DNA from: Phytopseudomonas daroniae
GTDB lineage: Bacteria > Pseudomonadota > Gammaproteobacteria > Pseudomonadales > Pseudomonadaceae
Assembly: GCF_004327285.1 (NCBI RefSeq)
Contig: NZ_QJUI01000006.1
Coordinates: 62,001-126,000, forward strand
DNA length: 64,000 nucleotides
Direction: 5' to 3'
The position numbers were made by a program, and so were the translations under genes. This document shows positions 49,141 through 58,358 of this stretch, one piece after another (the stretch's first letter is position 1; each line of letters begins with the position of its first letter). The notes under the pieces are model-generated. The model ran no database searches. It was given only the letters and a program-made list of their open reading frames with translations, and was not told the DNA's origin.

Positions 49141-49473
49141 TTAGAAGCTGTTCACGATCTCGCGGGCCAGAATCAAGGGGCGCCTGACAGGGCGCTATAT
49201 GGCGCAAGCGGCCGGTCGGTGACCCGCGTTGAACCATGGATCATGGCCTTCGGCCCCGGATTACGCCTGCGGCTAATCCAGGCTACGTTCTACGGTCTTA
49301 AAGGCACAAACGGCCATTCGTAGGGTGGATCGGGGCGCGCAGCTGACGCTTCACCTACGCGGCCCGATCCGTCCACCGCTCTGCGATCGCAATGGTGGAT
49401 GAAAAGAGCGTCATCCACCCTACGAGGGTGAGCGTCTGCTTCCGCCTTGCAGCAGATTATGAACAGCTTCTTA
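49141..49473. repeat. MITE-like nested repeat element ending at the bioD stop
   Basis: The outer 20-bp ends TTAGAAGCTGTTCACGATCT and AGATTATGAACAGCTTCTTA are inverted repeats (17 of 20 match). They enclose a partial GTAGCCTGGATTAGCC module (49238-49290, inverted) and a full GTAGGGTGGAT...TCCACCCTAC unit (49320-49424), then CTGCTTCCGCC. It is related to 21067-21292. The bioD stop TAA (49471-49473) is the last triplet of the right end. No gene lies in 49048-49470. Confidence 0.72.
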
Positions 49474-50154
49474 TCGCATCAATCTCGATAAATCGAGATG
49501 CTGCGCCACGTGCTCCGGCGAGGCCGATGGCAAATGCGGCACCTGACCGATACAGGGCGCCGGCAGTCGCTCGCTCAAGGTGTCGAGATTGTCCTGCAGC
49601 CTTGCGACATGCGGGTCGACGATATTGGCTACCCAACCCGCCAGCGGCAGGCCGTCACCCAGGATAGCCTCAGCGGTCAGCACAGCATGGTTGATGCACC
49701 CCAGACGCACGCCTACCACCAGAATCACCGGCAATTGCAGTGCCCGAGCCAGGTCGGACAAATTGGCAGTGCCGCTCAGCGGTACGCGCCAGCCACCAGC
49801 ACCTTCGACCAGGGTGAAGTCCGCGCCTTTATCCAGAATTGTCCGCACCGCTGCACTCAACTCAGGTACCTCGAGCAATACACCGTCGTCACGGGCCGCC
49901 AGATGCGGCGCGATGGCCGCAGCGAACGCCTTCGGGTTCACCTCTGCATAGCACAGCGGCAGGCTGCATTGCGCGAGCAGAGCCAGGGCATCGTCATTGC
50001 GCAGCCCGTCTGCGGTGAGCTGGCAGCCGGAGGCGACCGGCTTGGCCGCAGCCGTCGACAGCCCGGCGCGGCGAGCGGCATGCAGCAGGCCGGCAGCAAT
50101 GGTGGTCTTGCCGATTTCGGTATCGGTGCCCGTAACGAAATAGGCCGCGCTCAT
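49471..50154 (-). CDS. bioD: Dethiobiotin synthetase BioD
   Basis: The 227-residue ATP-dependent carboxylase closes the ureido ring of dethiobiotin from DAPA and CO2. The P-loop is [16 protein letters not shown] (residues 8-23), the DAPA-binding K..ASGC (about 39-43) is present, and [11 protein letters not shown] (about 116-126) is the third motif. The last gene of the bio operon, it overlaps bioC by 4 nt (ATGA). Its stop is supplied by the end of a repeat element. Confidence 0.96.
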   Translation of the reverse strand: MSAAYFVTGTDTEIGKTTIAAGLLHAARRAGLSTAAAKPVASGCQLTADGLRNDDALALLAQCSLPLCYAEVNPKAFAAAIAPHLAARDDGVLLEVPELSAAVRTILDKGADFTLVEGAGGWRVPLSGTANLSDLARALQLPVILVVGVRLGCINHAVLTAEAILGDGLPLAGWVANIVDPHVARLQDNLDTLSERLPAPCIGQVPHLPSASPEHVAQHLDLSRLMR

Positions 50155-50942
50155 GGGCGTTGCTCCTTTTGCAGTACGCCGTAGATGACCTGATAGGTGC
50201 AGGGCAATCCCTCAGGCTGGCGCCGCTGTTCGTAGGCATCGCCGAGCGCGCGTAGTCGCGCGCGACCTGTCAGCCCGGCGGGGCGACCATCATTGAGGTT
50301 GTGTGCGCCCAATGCCTTGAGGCCGTGAGTGAGGCTGCGCAGATCCGGGTAGTGGAGGCAGTGCGCACGAACCTGCAGCCTGTTTATCTGCAAACCGCTG
50401 GCGGCGCACAGCATCTGGTAATCCTCGGCGCTGCGAAAGCGGTTGACGTGAACGAAGCCGTCCACGGCCTGCCAACTGTCGCGCAGCTCCTGCAAGGTGC
50501 CGACGCACAGACTGCTGAACGCCAGTACGCCGCCCGGTCGCAATACCCTGCGCGCCTCGCTGAGCACGGCCTGGAAATCCTCGCACCATTGCAGCGCCAG
50601 GCTAGAGAAAATCAGCTCACAACTCTGATCGCGCAGCGGCAGCTGCTCGGCGTCACCGGCGACGAATTGCCCTGCACCGCCCGCCTGACGGGCGTGATGC
50701 AGCATGCCTTCGGCGATATCCAGGGCGATGCCTTGGGTGTGGGGAAAGCGATCGGCCAGGGCACGGCTGAAATAGCCGGTGCCGCAACCGAGATCGACCC
50801 ACAGCTCTGGCGACAGGCTCGCCGGCAGTTGCTCCAGCAGGTGCTGGCCGACCTCACGCTGCAAGCCCGCCACGCTGTCGTAGCTGCTGGCAGCCCTGGA
50901 AAAGGAAGCAGCCACGCGGCGTTTGTCAGGACGCTCGTTCAC
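50151..50942 (-). CDS. bioC: Malonyl-ACP O-methyltransferase BioC
   Basis: The 263-residue SAM-dependent methyltransferase disguises malonyl-ACP as a methyl ester to start pimelate synthesis. Motif I is [15 protein letters not shown] (about 49-63); D79 in ALDIAEGML and [11 protein letters not shown] (about 111-121) are the other SAM and substrate motifs. It begins [21 protein letters not shown], typical of BioC. It overlaps bioH and bioD by 4 nt each. Confidence 0.95.
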   Translation of the reverse strand: MNERPDKRRVAASFSRAASSYDSVAGLQREVGQHLLEQLPASLSPELWVDLGCGTGYFSRALADRFPHTQGIALDIAEGMLHHARQAGGAGQFVAGDAEQLPLRDQSCELIFSSLALQWCEDFQAVLSEARRVLRPGGVLAFSSLCVGTLQELRDSWQAVDGFVHVNRFRSAEDYQMLCAASGLQINRLQVRAHCLHYPDLRSLTHGLKALGAHNLNDGRPAGLTGRARLRALGDAYEQRRQPEGLPCTYQVIYGVLQKEQRP

Positions 50943-51646
50943 GTTTTCGCCTCCATGAACCGGATCAGCGTGGCAGCCACCTCTACGGCCTGTTCCAGAA
51001 CGAAAGCATGGCTCGCACCTTCAATGCTGCGCACCTCGGCCGCAGGCTGCAATGCCTGCACAGCCGCCGCAGCACTAACCGGCACCAGTGCATCCGCATC
51101 GGCGAATAGATGCAATTGCGCCCCCTCGAAATGCCGCAAGGCGGATCGCGTATCGAGCGCGGCGAGCAGGTCGAGCCCGGCCATGGAATCAGCGCCGCCT
51201 GCTTGCGCCATCAACGTCCGAGACAGCCCCCGTGCATCCGCGGCGCCCTGGCTGCACAACATGGCGAAGCGTTTGAGGGTGGCGGAAGGGTTCTGTCCGT
51301 AAGCATCGCAAAACGCTGTGAAAGTGGTCGCCGGCATCGCCTCGGGCCAGGCTTCGTTCGCGATGAAAGATGCATTGCTCGCCAGCGTCAGCAGGCCAGG
51401 ACAATCCTTGCCGCGCCGCACTGCCAGAAGACTGGCAAGCATGCCGCCAAGTGACCAGCCTCCCAGCCAGACACCGCGAGGCAGGCGCTCATCCAGCGCA
51501 TCGAGCCAGCGTTCGACCTGCGCATGAGCGAACCCTGGTAACGGTTCTATCCGCACCTGCAGATGCGAGCCAAGCGCGTCGGCCAACGGCTCTAGCGGCG
51601 CACTGCCAAATCCCCAGCCAGGCAGCAGGATCAGTCGTTCAGCCAT
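50939..51646 (-). CDS. bioH: Pimeloyl-ACP methyl ester carboxylesterase BioH
   Basis: The 235-residue alpha/beta hydrolase removes the methyl group to release pimeloyl-ACP, ending the BioC cycle. The nucleophile elbow is GGWSLGGML (Ser at about 78); the acid Asp (DADALVP) and the His (GASHAFV) follow. The ATG at 51646 shares one base with the bioF stop (TGATG). A longer frame to 51679 lies inside bioF and is not needed. It overlaps bioC by 4 nt. Confidence 0.94.
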   Translation of the reverse strand: MAERLILLPGWGFGSAPLEPLADALGSHLQVRIEPLPGFAHAQVERWLDALDERLPRGVWLGGWSLGGMLASLLAVRRGKDCPGLLTLASNASFIANEAWPEAMPATTFTAFCDAYGQNPSATLKRFAMLCSQGAADARGLSRTLMAQAGGADSMAGLDLLAALDTRSALRHFEGAQLHLFADADALVPVSAAAAVQALQPAAEVRSIEGASHAFVLEQAVEVAATLIRFMEAKT

Positions 51647-52818
51647 CACCCAGGCTCTCCCGGCAGTTGCGCCCAGCACTGGGCGAGTGCCTCCAGCAGA
51701 CGATCGACCTGAGCGAGATCATGGGCGGCAGACAGGGTGACGCGCAGGCGCGCGCTGCCCGCAGGCACGGTCGGCGGACGGATCGCCGTGACCAGGATGC
51801 CGTGCTCGCGTAGCGCCTGAGACAAGGCAACGGCACGGCCACTGTCGCCAATCAGGATCGGTTGAATGGGTGTATCGCTGTCCATCAGCTCCAGGCCGAT
51901 GCTGGTTGCGCCCTCCCGGAAACGCCGAATAAGCGTTGCCAGATGCTCACGGCGCCAATGCTCGCTGCGCAGCAGCTCCAGGCTCTTCAGGGTGGCGCAG
52001 GCCAACGCCGGCGGCTGGCTGGTGGTGTAGATATAGGGCCGGGCGAACTGCACCAGGGTGTCGATCAGATCGTCGCTGCCAGCGACGAAGGCACCAGCGG
52101 TACCGAATGCCTTGCCGAGGGTGCCGACCAGCACCTGCACGTCATCCACACCCAGGCCAAAATGTTCGACGACCCCACCGCCTGTGGCTCCCAGCGTGCC
52201 GAAACCATGGGCGTCATCGACCATCAGCCAGGCCTCCTTGCGCTGCGCTTCGGCGCATAGCGCCGGCAGGTCAGCCATATCGCCGTCCATGCTGAACACC
52301 CCGTCGCAGACCACCAGGGTATTGCCCTCGGCCTTGTCCAAACGCGTGGCGAGGCTGCCGCTGTCGTTGTGCAGATAGCGCGAGAAACGCGCGCCGCTGA
52401 GCAGGCCTGCGTCCAGCAACGACGCATGGTTGAGGCGATCTTCCAGCACCGTGTCACCCTTGCCGACCAGCGCCGTGACGGCACCCAGGTTGGCCATATA
52501 ACCGGTGGAAAACAGCAGCGCACGGGGGCGCCCGGTGAAGTCGGCCAGGGCCTCTTCCAGTTCATGGTGCGGCGTGCTGTGGCCGATCACCAGGTGCGAG
52601 GCGCCACCACCGACGCCCCAGCGTTGCGCGCCGGCGCGCCAGGCTTCGACCACCTGCGGATGATTGGCCAACCCGAGGTAATCATTGGAACAGAAGGCCA
52701 GCAGTTGGCGTCCGTCCACCTCGACCAGCGGCCCTTGCGGGGTGCCCAACAGGGGGCGCTGGCGATAAAGATCGGCGGCACGACGCTCGGCCAGGCGAGC
52801 GGATAGATCGAAGGGCAT
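51646..52818 (-). CDS. bioF: 8-Amino-7-oxononanoate synthase BioF
   Basis: The 390-residue PLP-dependent alpha-oxoamine synthase condenses pimeloyl-ACP with alanine. Recognised motifs are [13 protein letters not shown] (about 43), [15 protein letters not shown] (about 203) and the Schiff-base Lys in [16 protein letters not shown] (about 236). The ATG at 52818 ([13 protein letters not shown]) is the family's start. The longer frame to 53007 is REP-derived sequence. It is separated from bioB by a REP pair of about 90 bp. Confidence 0.96.
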   Translation of the reverse strand: MPFDLSARLAERRAADLYRQRPLLGTPQGPLVEVDGRQLLAFCSNDYLGLANHPQVVEAWRAGAQRWGVGGGASHLVIGHSTPHHELEEALADFTGRPRALLFSTGYMANLGAVTALVGKGDTVLEDRLNHASLLDAGLLSGARFSRYLHNDSGSLATRLDKAEGNTLVVCDGVFSMDGDMADLPALCAEAQRKEAWLMVDDAHGFGTLGATGGGVVEHFGLGVDDVQVLVGTLGKAFGTAGAFVAGSDDLIDTLVQFARPYIYTTSQPPALACATLKSLELLRSEHWRREHLATLIRRFREGATSIGLELMDSDTPIQPILIGDSGRAVALSQALREHGILVTAIRPPTVPAGSARLRVTLSAAHDLAQVDRLLEALAQCWAQLPGEPG

Positions 52819-52833
52819 ATGGTCGGCTTTTCG

Positions 52834-52900
52834 TTGGAGCCAGCTTGCTGGCGAATCTGTCAGGAGCGACAAACGCTTCGCGAGCGAGCTCGCTCCTACA
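52834..52900. repeat. REP pair between bioB and bioF
   Basis: TTGGAGCCAGCTTGCTGGCGAA (52834-52855) is one REP-type hairpin. AGGAGCGACAAACGCTTCG and CGAGCGAGCTCGCTCCT (52863-52897) form a second REP-like unit. The first unit has an imperfect inverted relation to the second. In an operon, such sequences often stabilise the upstream mRNA segment (here bioB) relative to the rest. Confidence 0.8.
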
Positions 52901-52909
52901 GGATCGGCG

Positions 52910-53968
52910 TCAGGCAGAGGCTGCGTCGTAGAACAGCCGCGAGTCGCGCTGCTCGACCAGCGCCTGCTCGATGGCAGCCTGGTGCACCTCGTCGGCGTGC
53001 TCTTCACGCGCTTCCGGCTGGATGCCGAGGCGGGCGAACAGTTGCATGTCCTTGTCGGCCTGGGGGTTGGCCGTGGTCAGCAGCTTCTCGCCGTAGAAGA
53101 TCGAGTTGGCACCGGCGAAAAAGGCCAGGGCCTGCATCTGCTCGTTCATCGCCTCGCGCCCGGCGGACAGCCGCACATGGGATTTCGGCATCATGATCCG
53201 CGCCACGGCCAGCATGCGGATGAAATCGAAGGGATCCACGTCCTCTTCGTTGGCCAGCGGCGTACCCTCGACCTTGACCAGCATGTTGATCGGCACCGAC
53301 TCCGGATGCTCCGGCAGGTTGGCCAACTGGATCAGCAGGCCCGCGCGATCATCCAGAGATTCGCCCATACCAAGGATGCCGCCGGAACAGATCTTCATGC
53401 CCGACTCGCGCACATAGGCCAGGGTCTGCAAACGCTCGCTGTAGGTGCGGGTGGTGATGATGTTGCCGTAGAACTCCGGCGAGGTGTCGAGGTTGTGGTT
53501 GTAGTAGTCGAGGCCGGCCTCGGCCAGGGCGCGGGTCTGCTCCTGATCGAGACGCCCCAGGGTCATGCAGGTTTCCAGGCCCAGAGCCTTGACCCCTTCG
53601 ACCATCTTCAGCACGTAGGGCATGTCCTTGGCGGACGGATGCTTCCAGGCCGCGCCCATGCAGAACCGGGTCGAGCCGATGGCCTTGGCCTCGGCGGCCG
53701 CCTCCAGCACCTTCTGCACTTCCATCAGTTTCTGCTTGTCCAGGCCGGTGTTGTAGTGGCCGGACTGCGGGCAATATTTGCAGTCTTCGGGGCAAGCGCC
53801 GGTCTTGATCGACAACAGGGTCGAGACCTGCACACGGTTGGCATCGAAGTGCGCACGGTGCACGGTCTGGGCCTGGAACAGCAGGTCGTTGAACGGTTGC
53901 TCGAACAGCGCCCGGACTTCAGCCAGGCTCCAATCGTGACGCAGGGTGGCGGCGGTACTAGCGCTCAT
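52910..53968 (-). CDS. bioB: Biotin synthase BioB
   Basis: The 352-residue radical-SAM enzyme inserts sulfur into dethiobiotin. The [4Fe-4S] cysteines are in [16 protein letters not shown] (CxxxCxxC, about residues 57-72). The sacrificial [2Fe-2S] ligands include C in RFCMGA and ETCMTLG, and the Arg of [10 protein letters not shown] (about 264-274). It is the first gene of the bio operon, with a BirA-operator-covered promoter upstream. It is divergent from comF. Confidence 0.97.
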   Translation of the reverse strand: MSASTAATLRHDWSLAEVRALFEQPFNDLLFQAQTVHRAHFDANRVQVSTLLSIKTGACPEDCKYCPQSGHYNTGLDKQKLMEVQKVLEAAAEAKAIGSTRFCMGAAWKHPSAKDMPYVLKMVEGVKALGLETCMTLGRLDQEQTRALAEAGLDYYNHNLDTSPEFYGNIITTRTYSERLQTLAYVRESGMKICSGGILGMGESLDDRAGLLIQLANLPEHPESVPINMLVKVEGTPLANEEDVDPFDFIRMLAVARIMMPKSHVRLSAGREAMNEQMQALAFFAGANSIFYGEKLLTTANPQADKDMQLFARLGIQPEAREEHADEVHQAAIEQALVEQRDSRLFYDAASA

Positions 53969-54033
53969 GGGGGCAAGTCCTTATTACAGGCGGCCTGCTA
54001 CAGTCGAAAGCAGACCCAACACGGATGTGCGGC

Positions 54034-54088
54034 ATAGTTAAGGAAGCGTCATGCACTGTCAACCACATGCTTTTATCAAGGTTTACAA
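54034..54088 (-). promoter_or_regulatory. bioB promoter with BirA-type operator
   Basis: CTGTCAACC (54056-54064) and GGTTTACAA (54080-54088) are separated by 15 bp. They match the biotin operator TTGTAAACC-N15/16-GGTTTACAA at 7 of 9 and 9 of 9 positions. On the minus strand TTGACA (54057-54062) is a perfect -35 lying inside one half-site, and a weak -10 (AACTAT, 54034-54039) follows after 17 bp. Biotinyl-AMP-bound BirA would therefore block transcription of bioB. The site lies within the first codons of comF. Confidence 0.8.
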
Positions 54089-54788
54089 CTGGCTAAAAAT
54101 AAGACAAACCTGTTTGCTCTGCGATGATCCTATCGACACGCGCCTGCCGCTCTGCGCGGAATGCGATACCGAGCTCCCATGGCTCGGCCCGCATTGCCAG
54201 GTCTGCGCCCTGCCCCTTGCCGTCGACGGGTTGACCTGCGGCGGCTGCCTGAAACGCCCACCGGCTTTCAGCCGTGTCGAAGCGCCATGGCGCTATGGCT
54301 TTCCCGTGGATGCGCTGATCAATCGTTTCAAACATCAGGCTCGTTGGCCCATGGGCCGACTGCTTGGCGATCTGCTCGCCCGCCACCTGGCGCATGCATT
54401 CAGCGAAGGGCTACCCAGGCCAGATCTGTTACTGCCCGTGCCGCTGTCGCCCAAACGTCAGCGGCAGCGTGGTTTCAACCAGGCGCAGATGCTGGCTCAG
54501 GTGCTCGGTCAGGCATTGCAGATACCCCAGCACAGCGACTGGTTGCGGCGCATCGGCGATACGCCGGCCCAACAGAAGCTCGATGCGGCAGCCCGCCAGC
54601 GCAATCTGCGTGGCGCCTTTACGGTACGACCCAATGCGCAGGTGCAAGCGCGGCATGTGGCACTGGTCGACGACGTACTGACCACCGGCGCCACGGCGCG
54701 GCAACTGGCACGCCTGCTCATCAGGTCTGGCGCGGCGCGCGTGGATGTCTATTGCCTGGCTCGCACACCCGCACCGGGCGATCATTGA
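54051..54788 (+). CDS. comF: ComF-family phosphoribosyltransferase-like protein
   Basis: The 245-residue product has an N-terminal double zinc ribbon (CLLCDDP, CAEC, CQVC and CGGCLKRP; residues 21-70) and a C-terminal phosphoribosyltransferase domain with PRPP loop VALVDDVLTTGATA (about 203-216). Related ComFC proteins act in DNA uptake and recombination during transformation. The ATG at 54051 has AGGA at 6 nt and is the only reasonable start, so its first codons overlap the bioB operator. This fits with the FimT gene and type IV pili elsewhere in the window. Confidence 0.9.
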   Translation: MHCQPHAFIKVYNWLKIRQTCLLCDDPIDTRLPLCAECDTELPWLGPHCQVCALPLAVDGLTCGGCLKRPPAFSRVEAPWRYGFPVDALINRFKHQARWPMGRLLGDLLARHLAHAFSEGLPRPDLLLPVPLSPKRQRQRGFNQAQMLAQVLGQALQIPQHSDWLRRIGDTPAQQKLDAAARQRNLRGAFTVRPNAQVQARHVALVDDVLTTGATARQLARLLIRSGAARVDVYCLARTPAPGDH

Positions 54789-54845
54789 CGAGGGCAGAAG
54801 CGTCACGCACAGTGACCGACCGTCGTGACTACCACCGTTCAGCCC

Positions 54846-55610
54846 ATGACCACCCTCTCCCTGCTCGCCCAGCACGTCACCCGCCGCCCGCAACGCATCG
54901 CCCTGCTCGAGCAGATCGCCGAGCAGGGCTCGATCACCCGTGCGGCCAAGGCGGCGGGCATGAGCTACAAGGCCGCCTGGGACGCCATCGACGAATTGAA
55001 CAACCTGGCCGACCAACCGTTGGTGGCGCGTAGCGTGGGCGGCAAGGGCGGTGGCGGCGCGCGGCTGACGCCTGCTGGCGAACGCCTGCTGCAGTTGCAC
55101 CAGCGCTTGCAGGCGATTCAGGCCGAAGTGCTGCAGGCCGCCGAAGATGATGCCGATCTGCAGGTGCTCGGCCGCCTGATGCTGCGCACCAGTGCGCGCA
55201 ACCAGTTGAGCGGCCGGGTGCGGGCGATCCGGCCCCAGGGCTGCAATGACCTGATCGACATCGAACTGCCCGGCGGCTCGCCGATCCAGGCGCAGATCAC
55301 CCGCAGCAGCACCGGGCACCTACAACTGCAACCCGGCGTGCCCTTGATGGTGCTGATCAAGGCGGGCTGGCTGCAGCTCAGCCCACCAGGCCAGAAAGCC
55401 GATGCAGATCTCAACGCACTACTGGGGCATATCGAGCAGATTCTGGTCGAGGCCGATGGCCCCAGCGAAGTGCGCATCGCCCTGCCCAACGGGCAAACGC
55501 TGTGCGCCCTGGCTTCCGCCGAGCAGCTCGCCAAGCAGGGTTTGCTGGTAGGTAGCCCGGTGCGCGCACAGTTCGCCGCCAGTCATGTGTTGCTGGGGAC
55601 GCAGGTCTAG
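54846..55610 (+). CDS. modE: ModE-family molybdate-responsive regulator
   Basis: The 254-residue product has an N-terminal winged helix-turn-helix of the LysR-like ModE type (RIALLEQIAEQGSITRAAKAAGMSYKAAWDAI). Two TOBE/Mop domains follow (SARNQLSGRVRAI, about 125-190; SEVRIALPNGQTLCA) that would bind molybdate. No modABC genes are near. The start is uncertain: the ATG at 54846 and a GTG at 54825 (7 residues longer) both lack a good ribosome binding site. In the window only the YdeP-type enzyme and MOSC protein use molybdenum. Confidence 0.88.
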   Translation: MTTLSLLAQHVTRRPQRIALLEQIAEQGSITRAAKAAGMSYKAAWDAIDELNNLADQPLVARSVGGKGGGGARLTPAGERLLQLHQRLQAIQAEVLQAAEDDADLQVLGRLMLRTSARNQLSGRVRAIRPQGCNDLIDIELPGGSPIQAQITRSSTGHLQLQPGVPLMVLIKAGWLQLSPPGQKADADLNALLGHIEQILVEADGPSEVRIALPNGQTLCALASAEQLAKQGLLVGSPVRAQFAASHVLLGTQV

Positions 55611-55740
55611 CGCAACTGGTGGACTAAAACGGATCACCGCCCGGTTCACCTGATATGTACCTATCAGGATACGAGCACGAATAGTGGCCGTGCCGAACGC
55701 CCCAGGCGTTACACTCTCCGGCCAACCGACGGAGCTGCCC

Positions 55741-56715
55741 ATGTCTCATCCTTTCGCCGCCCTCACCCCCGATCTGGTTCTGGATGCCGTCGAGAGCCTG
55801 GGCTACCTCAGCGACGCCCGTGTGCTGGCGCTGAACAGCTATGAGAACCGCGTCTACCAGGTAGGCATCGAAGGGGAAACCCCGCTGATCGCCAAGTTCT
55901 ACCGGCCCCAGCGCTGGAGCGATGCGGCGATCCGCGAGGAACATACCTTCAGCGCCGAACTGGCCGAATGCGATGTGCCCGTGGTGGCACCGCTGCAGCG
56001 CGATGGTGAAACCCTGTTCGAGCACGCCGGCTTTCGCTTTTCTCTGTTCCCGCGCCGTGGCGGACGTGCGCCGGAACCCGGCAATCTGGATCAGCTCTAT
56101 CGCCTCGGCCAACTGCTCGGCCGCTTGCATGCGGTTGGCTCGCTACGCCCGTTCGTTCATCGGGAAACCCTGCAGGTGAGCAACTTCGGCCACGCTTCCC
56201 TGGCTACCTTGCTGGAAGGCAACTTCGTACCACGCAGCCTGCTGCCCGCCTACGAGTCGGTGGCCCGTGATCTGCTGGGGCGTCTGGATCAACTGTTCGC
56301 GGAGAACCCGGTGCAAGCGATCCGCCTGCACGGCGACTGCCACCCAGGCAACCTGCTGTGCCGCGACGACACCTTTCACATGGTCGACCTGGATGACTGC
56401 CGCATGGGCCCGGCTATTCAGGATCTGTGGATGATGCTCGCCGGCGAGCGTCATGAGCGACTTGGCCAGATCGCCGAGCTGATCGACGGTTATCAGGAGT
56501 TTCACGACTTCAATCCCCGCGAACTGCCGCTGATCGAAGGCCTGCGCTCCCTGCGCCTGATGCACTACAGCGCCTGGCTGGCACGTCGCTGGGACGATCC
56601 GGCCTTTCCGCCGAGCTTCCCGTGGTTCGGCAGCGAGCGCTACTGGGGCGAGCAGATCCTGATGCTGCGCGAGCAGATTTCCGCCTTGAATGAAGAACCG
56701 TTGAAGCTTTTTTAA
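55741..56715 (+). CDS. srkA: Stress-response kinase SrkA (RdoA/YihE)
   Basis: The 324-residue aminoglycoside-phosphotransferase-like Ser/Thr kinase protects cells from stress-induced death in E. coli. The ATP-binding part has NSYENRVYQVG (about 29). The catalytic segment is RLHGDCHPGNLL (about 197-208) and MVDLDDCRMGP (about 215) is the metal loop. The length is standard. The ATG at 55741 has GGAG at 7 nt. An in-frame start at 55684 has no site. No operon partner is clear. Confidence 0.93.
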   Translation: MSHPFAALTPDLVLDAVESLGYLSDARVLALNSYENRVYQVGIEGETPLIAKFYRPQRWSDAAIREEHTFSAELAECDVPVVAPLQRDGETLFEHAGFRFSLFPRRGGRAPEPGNLDQLYRLGQLLGRLHAVGSLRPFVHRETLQVSNFGHASLATLLEGNFVPRSLLPAYESVARDLLGRLDQLFAENPVQAIRLHGDCHPGNLLCRDDTFHMVDLDDCRMGPAIQDLWMMLAGERHERLGQIAELIDGYQEFHDFNPRELPLIEGLRSLRLMHYSAWLARRWDDPAFPPSFPWFGSERYWGEQILMLREQISALNEEPLKLF

Positions 56716-56804
56716 GAGAGCCGCACCCGCAATAAAAAGCTGAACGATCGGACAAATATCGCACTAGAATGGTGCGTCTCTCCACTGCCTTGTTAAGGAC
56801 TTGC

Positions 56805-57689
56805 ATGGCCACCGCAGATCTGCGCCGCGGCTACATTCTGGGCCTCTCAGCCTATGTCATCTGGGGCCTTTTTCCGCTCTATTTCAAGGCGATCCAGACT
56901 GTTCCGTCACTGGAAATCATCGTCCATCGGGCGCTCTGGTCTGCCGTATTCGGCGCGCTGTTATTGCTGGTGTGGAAGCATCCGGGCTGGCTACGCGAGC
57001 TGCTCGACCATCCCAAGCGCTTCGCGGTGCTGGCCATTAGTGGTTCGCTGATCGCTGGCAACTGGCTGGTATACGTGTGGGCGGTGAACAACGAACGCAT
57101 GCTCGAAGCCAGCCTGGGTTATTACATCAACCCGCTGGCCAACGTACTGCTCGGCATGCTGATCCTCGGTGAACGGCTGCGTCGCCTGCAATGGGTCGCC
57201 GTCGGGCTGGCGGCCGCGGGCGTTGCCCAGCAGCTTTGGCAGGTCGGCAGCCTGCCCTGGGTGTCGCTGGCGTTGGCGCTGAGCTTCGCGGCGTACGGCC
57301 TGATCCGCAAGAAGGCGCCGGTTGCCGCACTGCCGGGGCTGGTGGTGGAAACCTGGTTGCTGCTGCCGCTGGCCATCGGCTGGATTCTTCTGCACCCCAC
57401 CGCCATGAGCAACCAGCTGGCATTCTGGACGACCAGCGAGGCGCTGTGGCTGATGGCGGCCGGGCCAGTCACGCTGATTCCGCTGGTGTGCTTCAACGCC
57501 GCCGCACGCCACCTGCCCTATACCACCCTGGGCTTCCTGCAGTACGTGGCGCCGACCCTGGTGCTGCTGCTGGCAGTGTTCGTTTTCGACGAGCATTTCG
57601 ATCCGGGCAAGATGGTCGCTTTCCTGTTCATCTGGGCTGGCCTGGCGGTGTACAGCGTCGATGCCTGGCTGACCCTGCGCAAGAACTAA
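56805..57689 (+). CDS. rarD: RarD/EamA-family transporter
   Basis: The 294-residue integral membrane protein has ten predicted helices in two EamA halves. It begins ADLRRGYILGLSAYVIWGLFPLYFK, the RarD signature. Further conserved segments are YVWAVNNERMLEASLGYYINPL (about 76-97) and VCFNAAARHLPYTTLGFLQYVAP. The ATG at 56805 has AAGGA at 5 nt. RarD was named from chloramphenicol sensitivity studies; the physiological substrate is unknown. Confidence 0.9.
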   Translation: MATADLRRGYILGLSAYVIWGLFPLYFKAIQTVPSLEIIVHRALWSAVFGALLLLVWKHPGWLRELLDHPKRFAVLAISGSLIAGNWLVYVWAVNNERMLEASLGYYINPLANVLLGMLILGERLRRLQWVAVGLAAAGVAQQLWQVGSLPWVSLALALSFAAYGLIRKKAPVAALPGLVVETWLLLPLAIGWILLHPTAMSNQLAFWTTSEALWLMAAGPVTLIPLVCFNAAARHLPYTTLGFLQYVAPTLVLLLAVFVFDEHFDPGKMVAFLFIWAGLAVYSVDAWLTLRKN

Positions 57690-57799
57690 CGCATCACGTC
57701 GTCGGCAAGAATCTGCTTGCGCAGACTTGCCGATAACGAACCTTCCATACAAAACCGACCACAAGCGATTGCAGGGCGTAGTTGCATCCTGCAATCATA

Positions 57800-57814
57800 T
57801 GCGAATAATTATTG
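57800..57814 (+). promoter_or_regulatory. Fur box of the ECF sigma factor gene
   Basis: TGCGAAT-A-ATTATTG is a 7-1-7 inverted repeat matching the Fur core TGATAAT-N-ATTATCA at 5 of 7 positions on each side, in an A/T-rich stretch 22 bp before the start codon. It implies iron repression of the sigma/anti-sigma/receptor set. Confidence 0.7.
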
Positions 57815-57836
57815 CTTTATTTTCGCGGAGCCACCT

Positions 57837-58358
57837 GTGTCGGTCGGGGAATCCACGCATCAGCAACTGACTGGTCAGCTCTATCGCGATCACCGCGACT
57901 GGCTGCTCGGCTGGCTGCGTAAAAGCCTGAGCTGCCCGCAACGGGCCGAAGATCTGAGCCAGGACACTTTCGTTCGCGTACTCGGTAAGCCCGACCTGCA
58001 GCAGTTGCGTGAACCTCGCGCCCTGCTCGGCACCATCGCTCGCGGCCTGCTGATCGACCACTTCCGCCGTAACGCCGTCGAACGTGCCTATTTGGAAGAG
58101 CTGAGTCATACCCCCGAAGCCGTGCACGCCAGCCCCGAAGAACAGGCGCTGGTGCTCGAAGCCCTGCGCGAGATCGACCGTTTGCTCGGCACGCTGTCGC
58201 TCAAGGCGCGCAGTGCCTTCCTCTACAACCGTCTGGACGGCCTTGGCCACGCCGAGATCGCCGAGCGCCTCGGGGTGTCCGTCTCGCGCGTGCGCCAATA
58301 CCTCGCCCAGGCGGCGCGGCAGTGTTACATCGCGCGGTATGGAGAGCCGACTGCATGA
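57837..58358 (+). CDS. fiuI: FecI-type ECF RNA polymerase sigma factor
   Basis: The 173-residue sigma factor has region 2 (LYRDHRDWLLGWLRKSL, AEDLSQDTFVRVL) and region 4 (LEALREIDRLLGTL, LDGLGHAEIAERLGVSVSRVRQYLAQAA). It directs transcription of the cognate siderophore receptor when the receptor is occupied. The start is GTG 57837, chosen because GGAG lies 6 nt upstream; the longer frame runs through the Fur box. The stop overlaps the anti-sigma start (ATGA). The symbol rests on the order sigma-FecR-ferrichrome-type receptor near rarD and srkA. Confidence 0.88.
   Translation: MSVGESTHQQLTGQLYRDHRDWLLGWLRKSLSCPQRAEDLSQDTFVRVLGKPDLQQLREPRALLGTIARGLLIDHFRRNAVERAYLEELSHTPEAVHASPEEQALVLEALREIDRLLGTLSLKARSAFLYNRLDGLGHAEIAERLGVSVSRVRQYLAQAARQCYIARYGEPTA

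Noticed and set aside
51646..53007. A longer BioF starting at 53007
   Set aside because: The added 63 residues come from the REP pair and the 3' end of bioB in another frame. The family start [13 protein letters not shown] lies at 52818.
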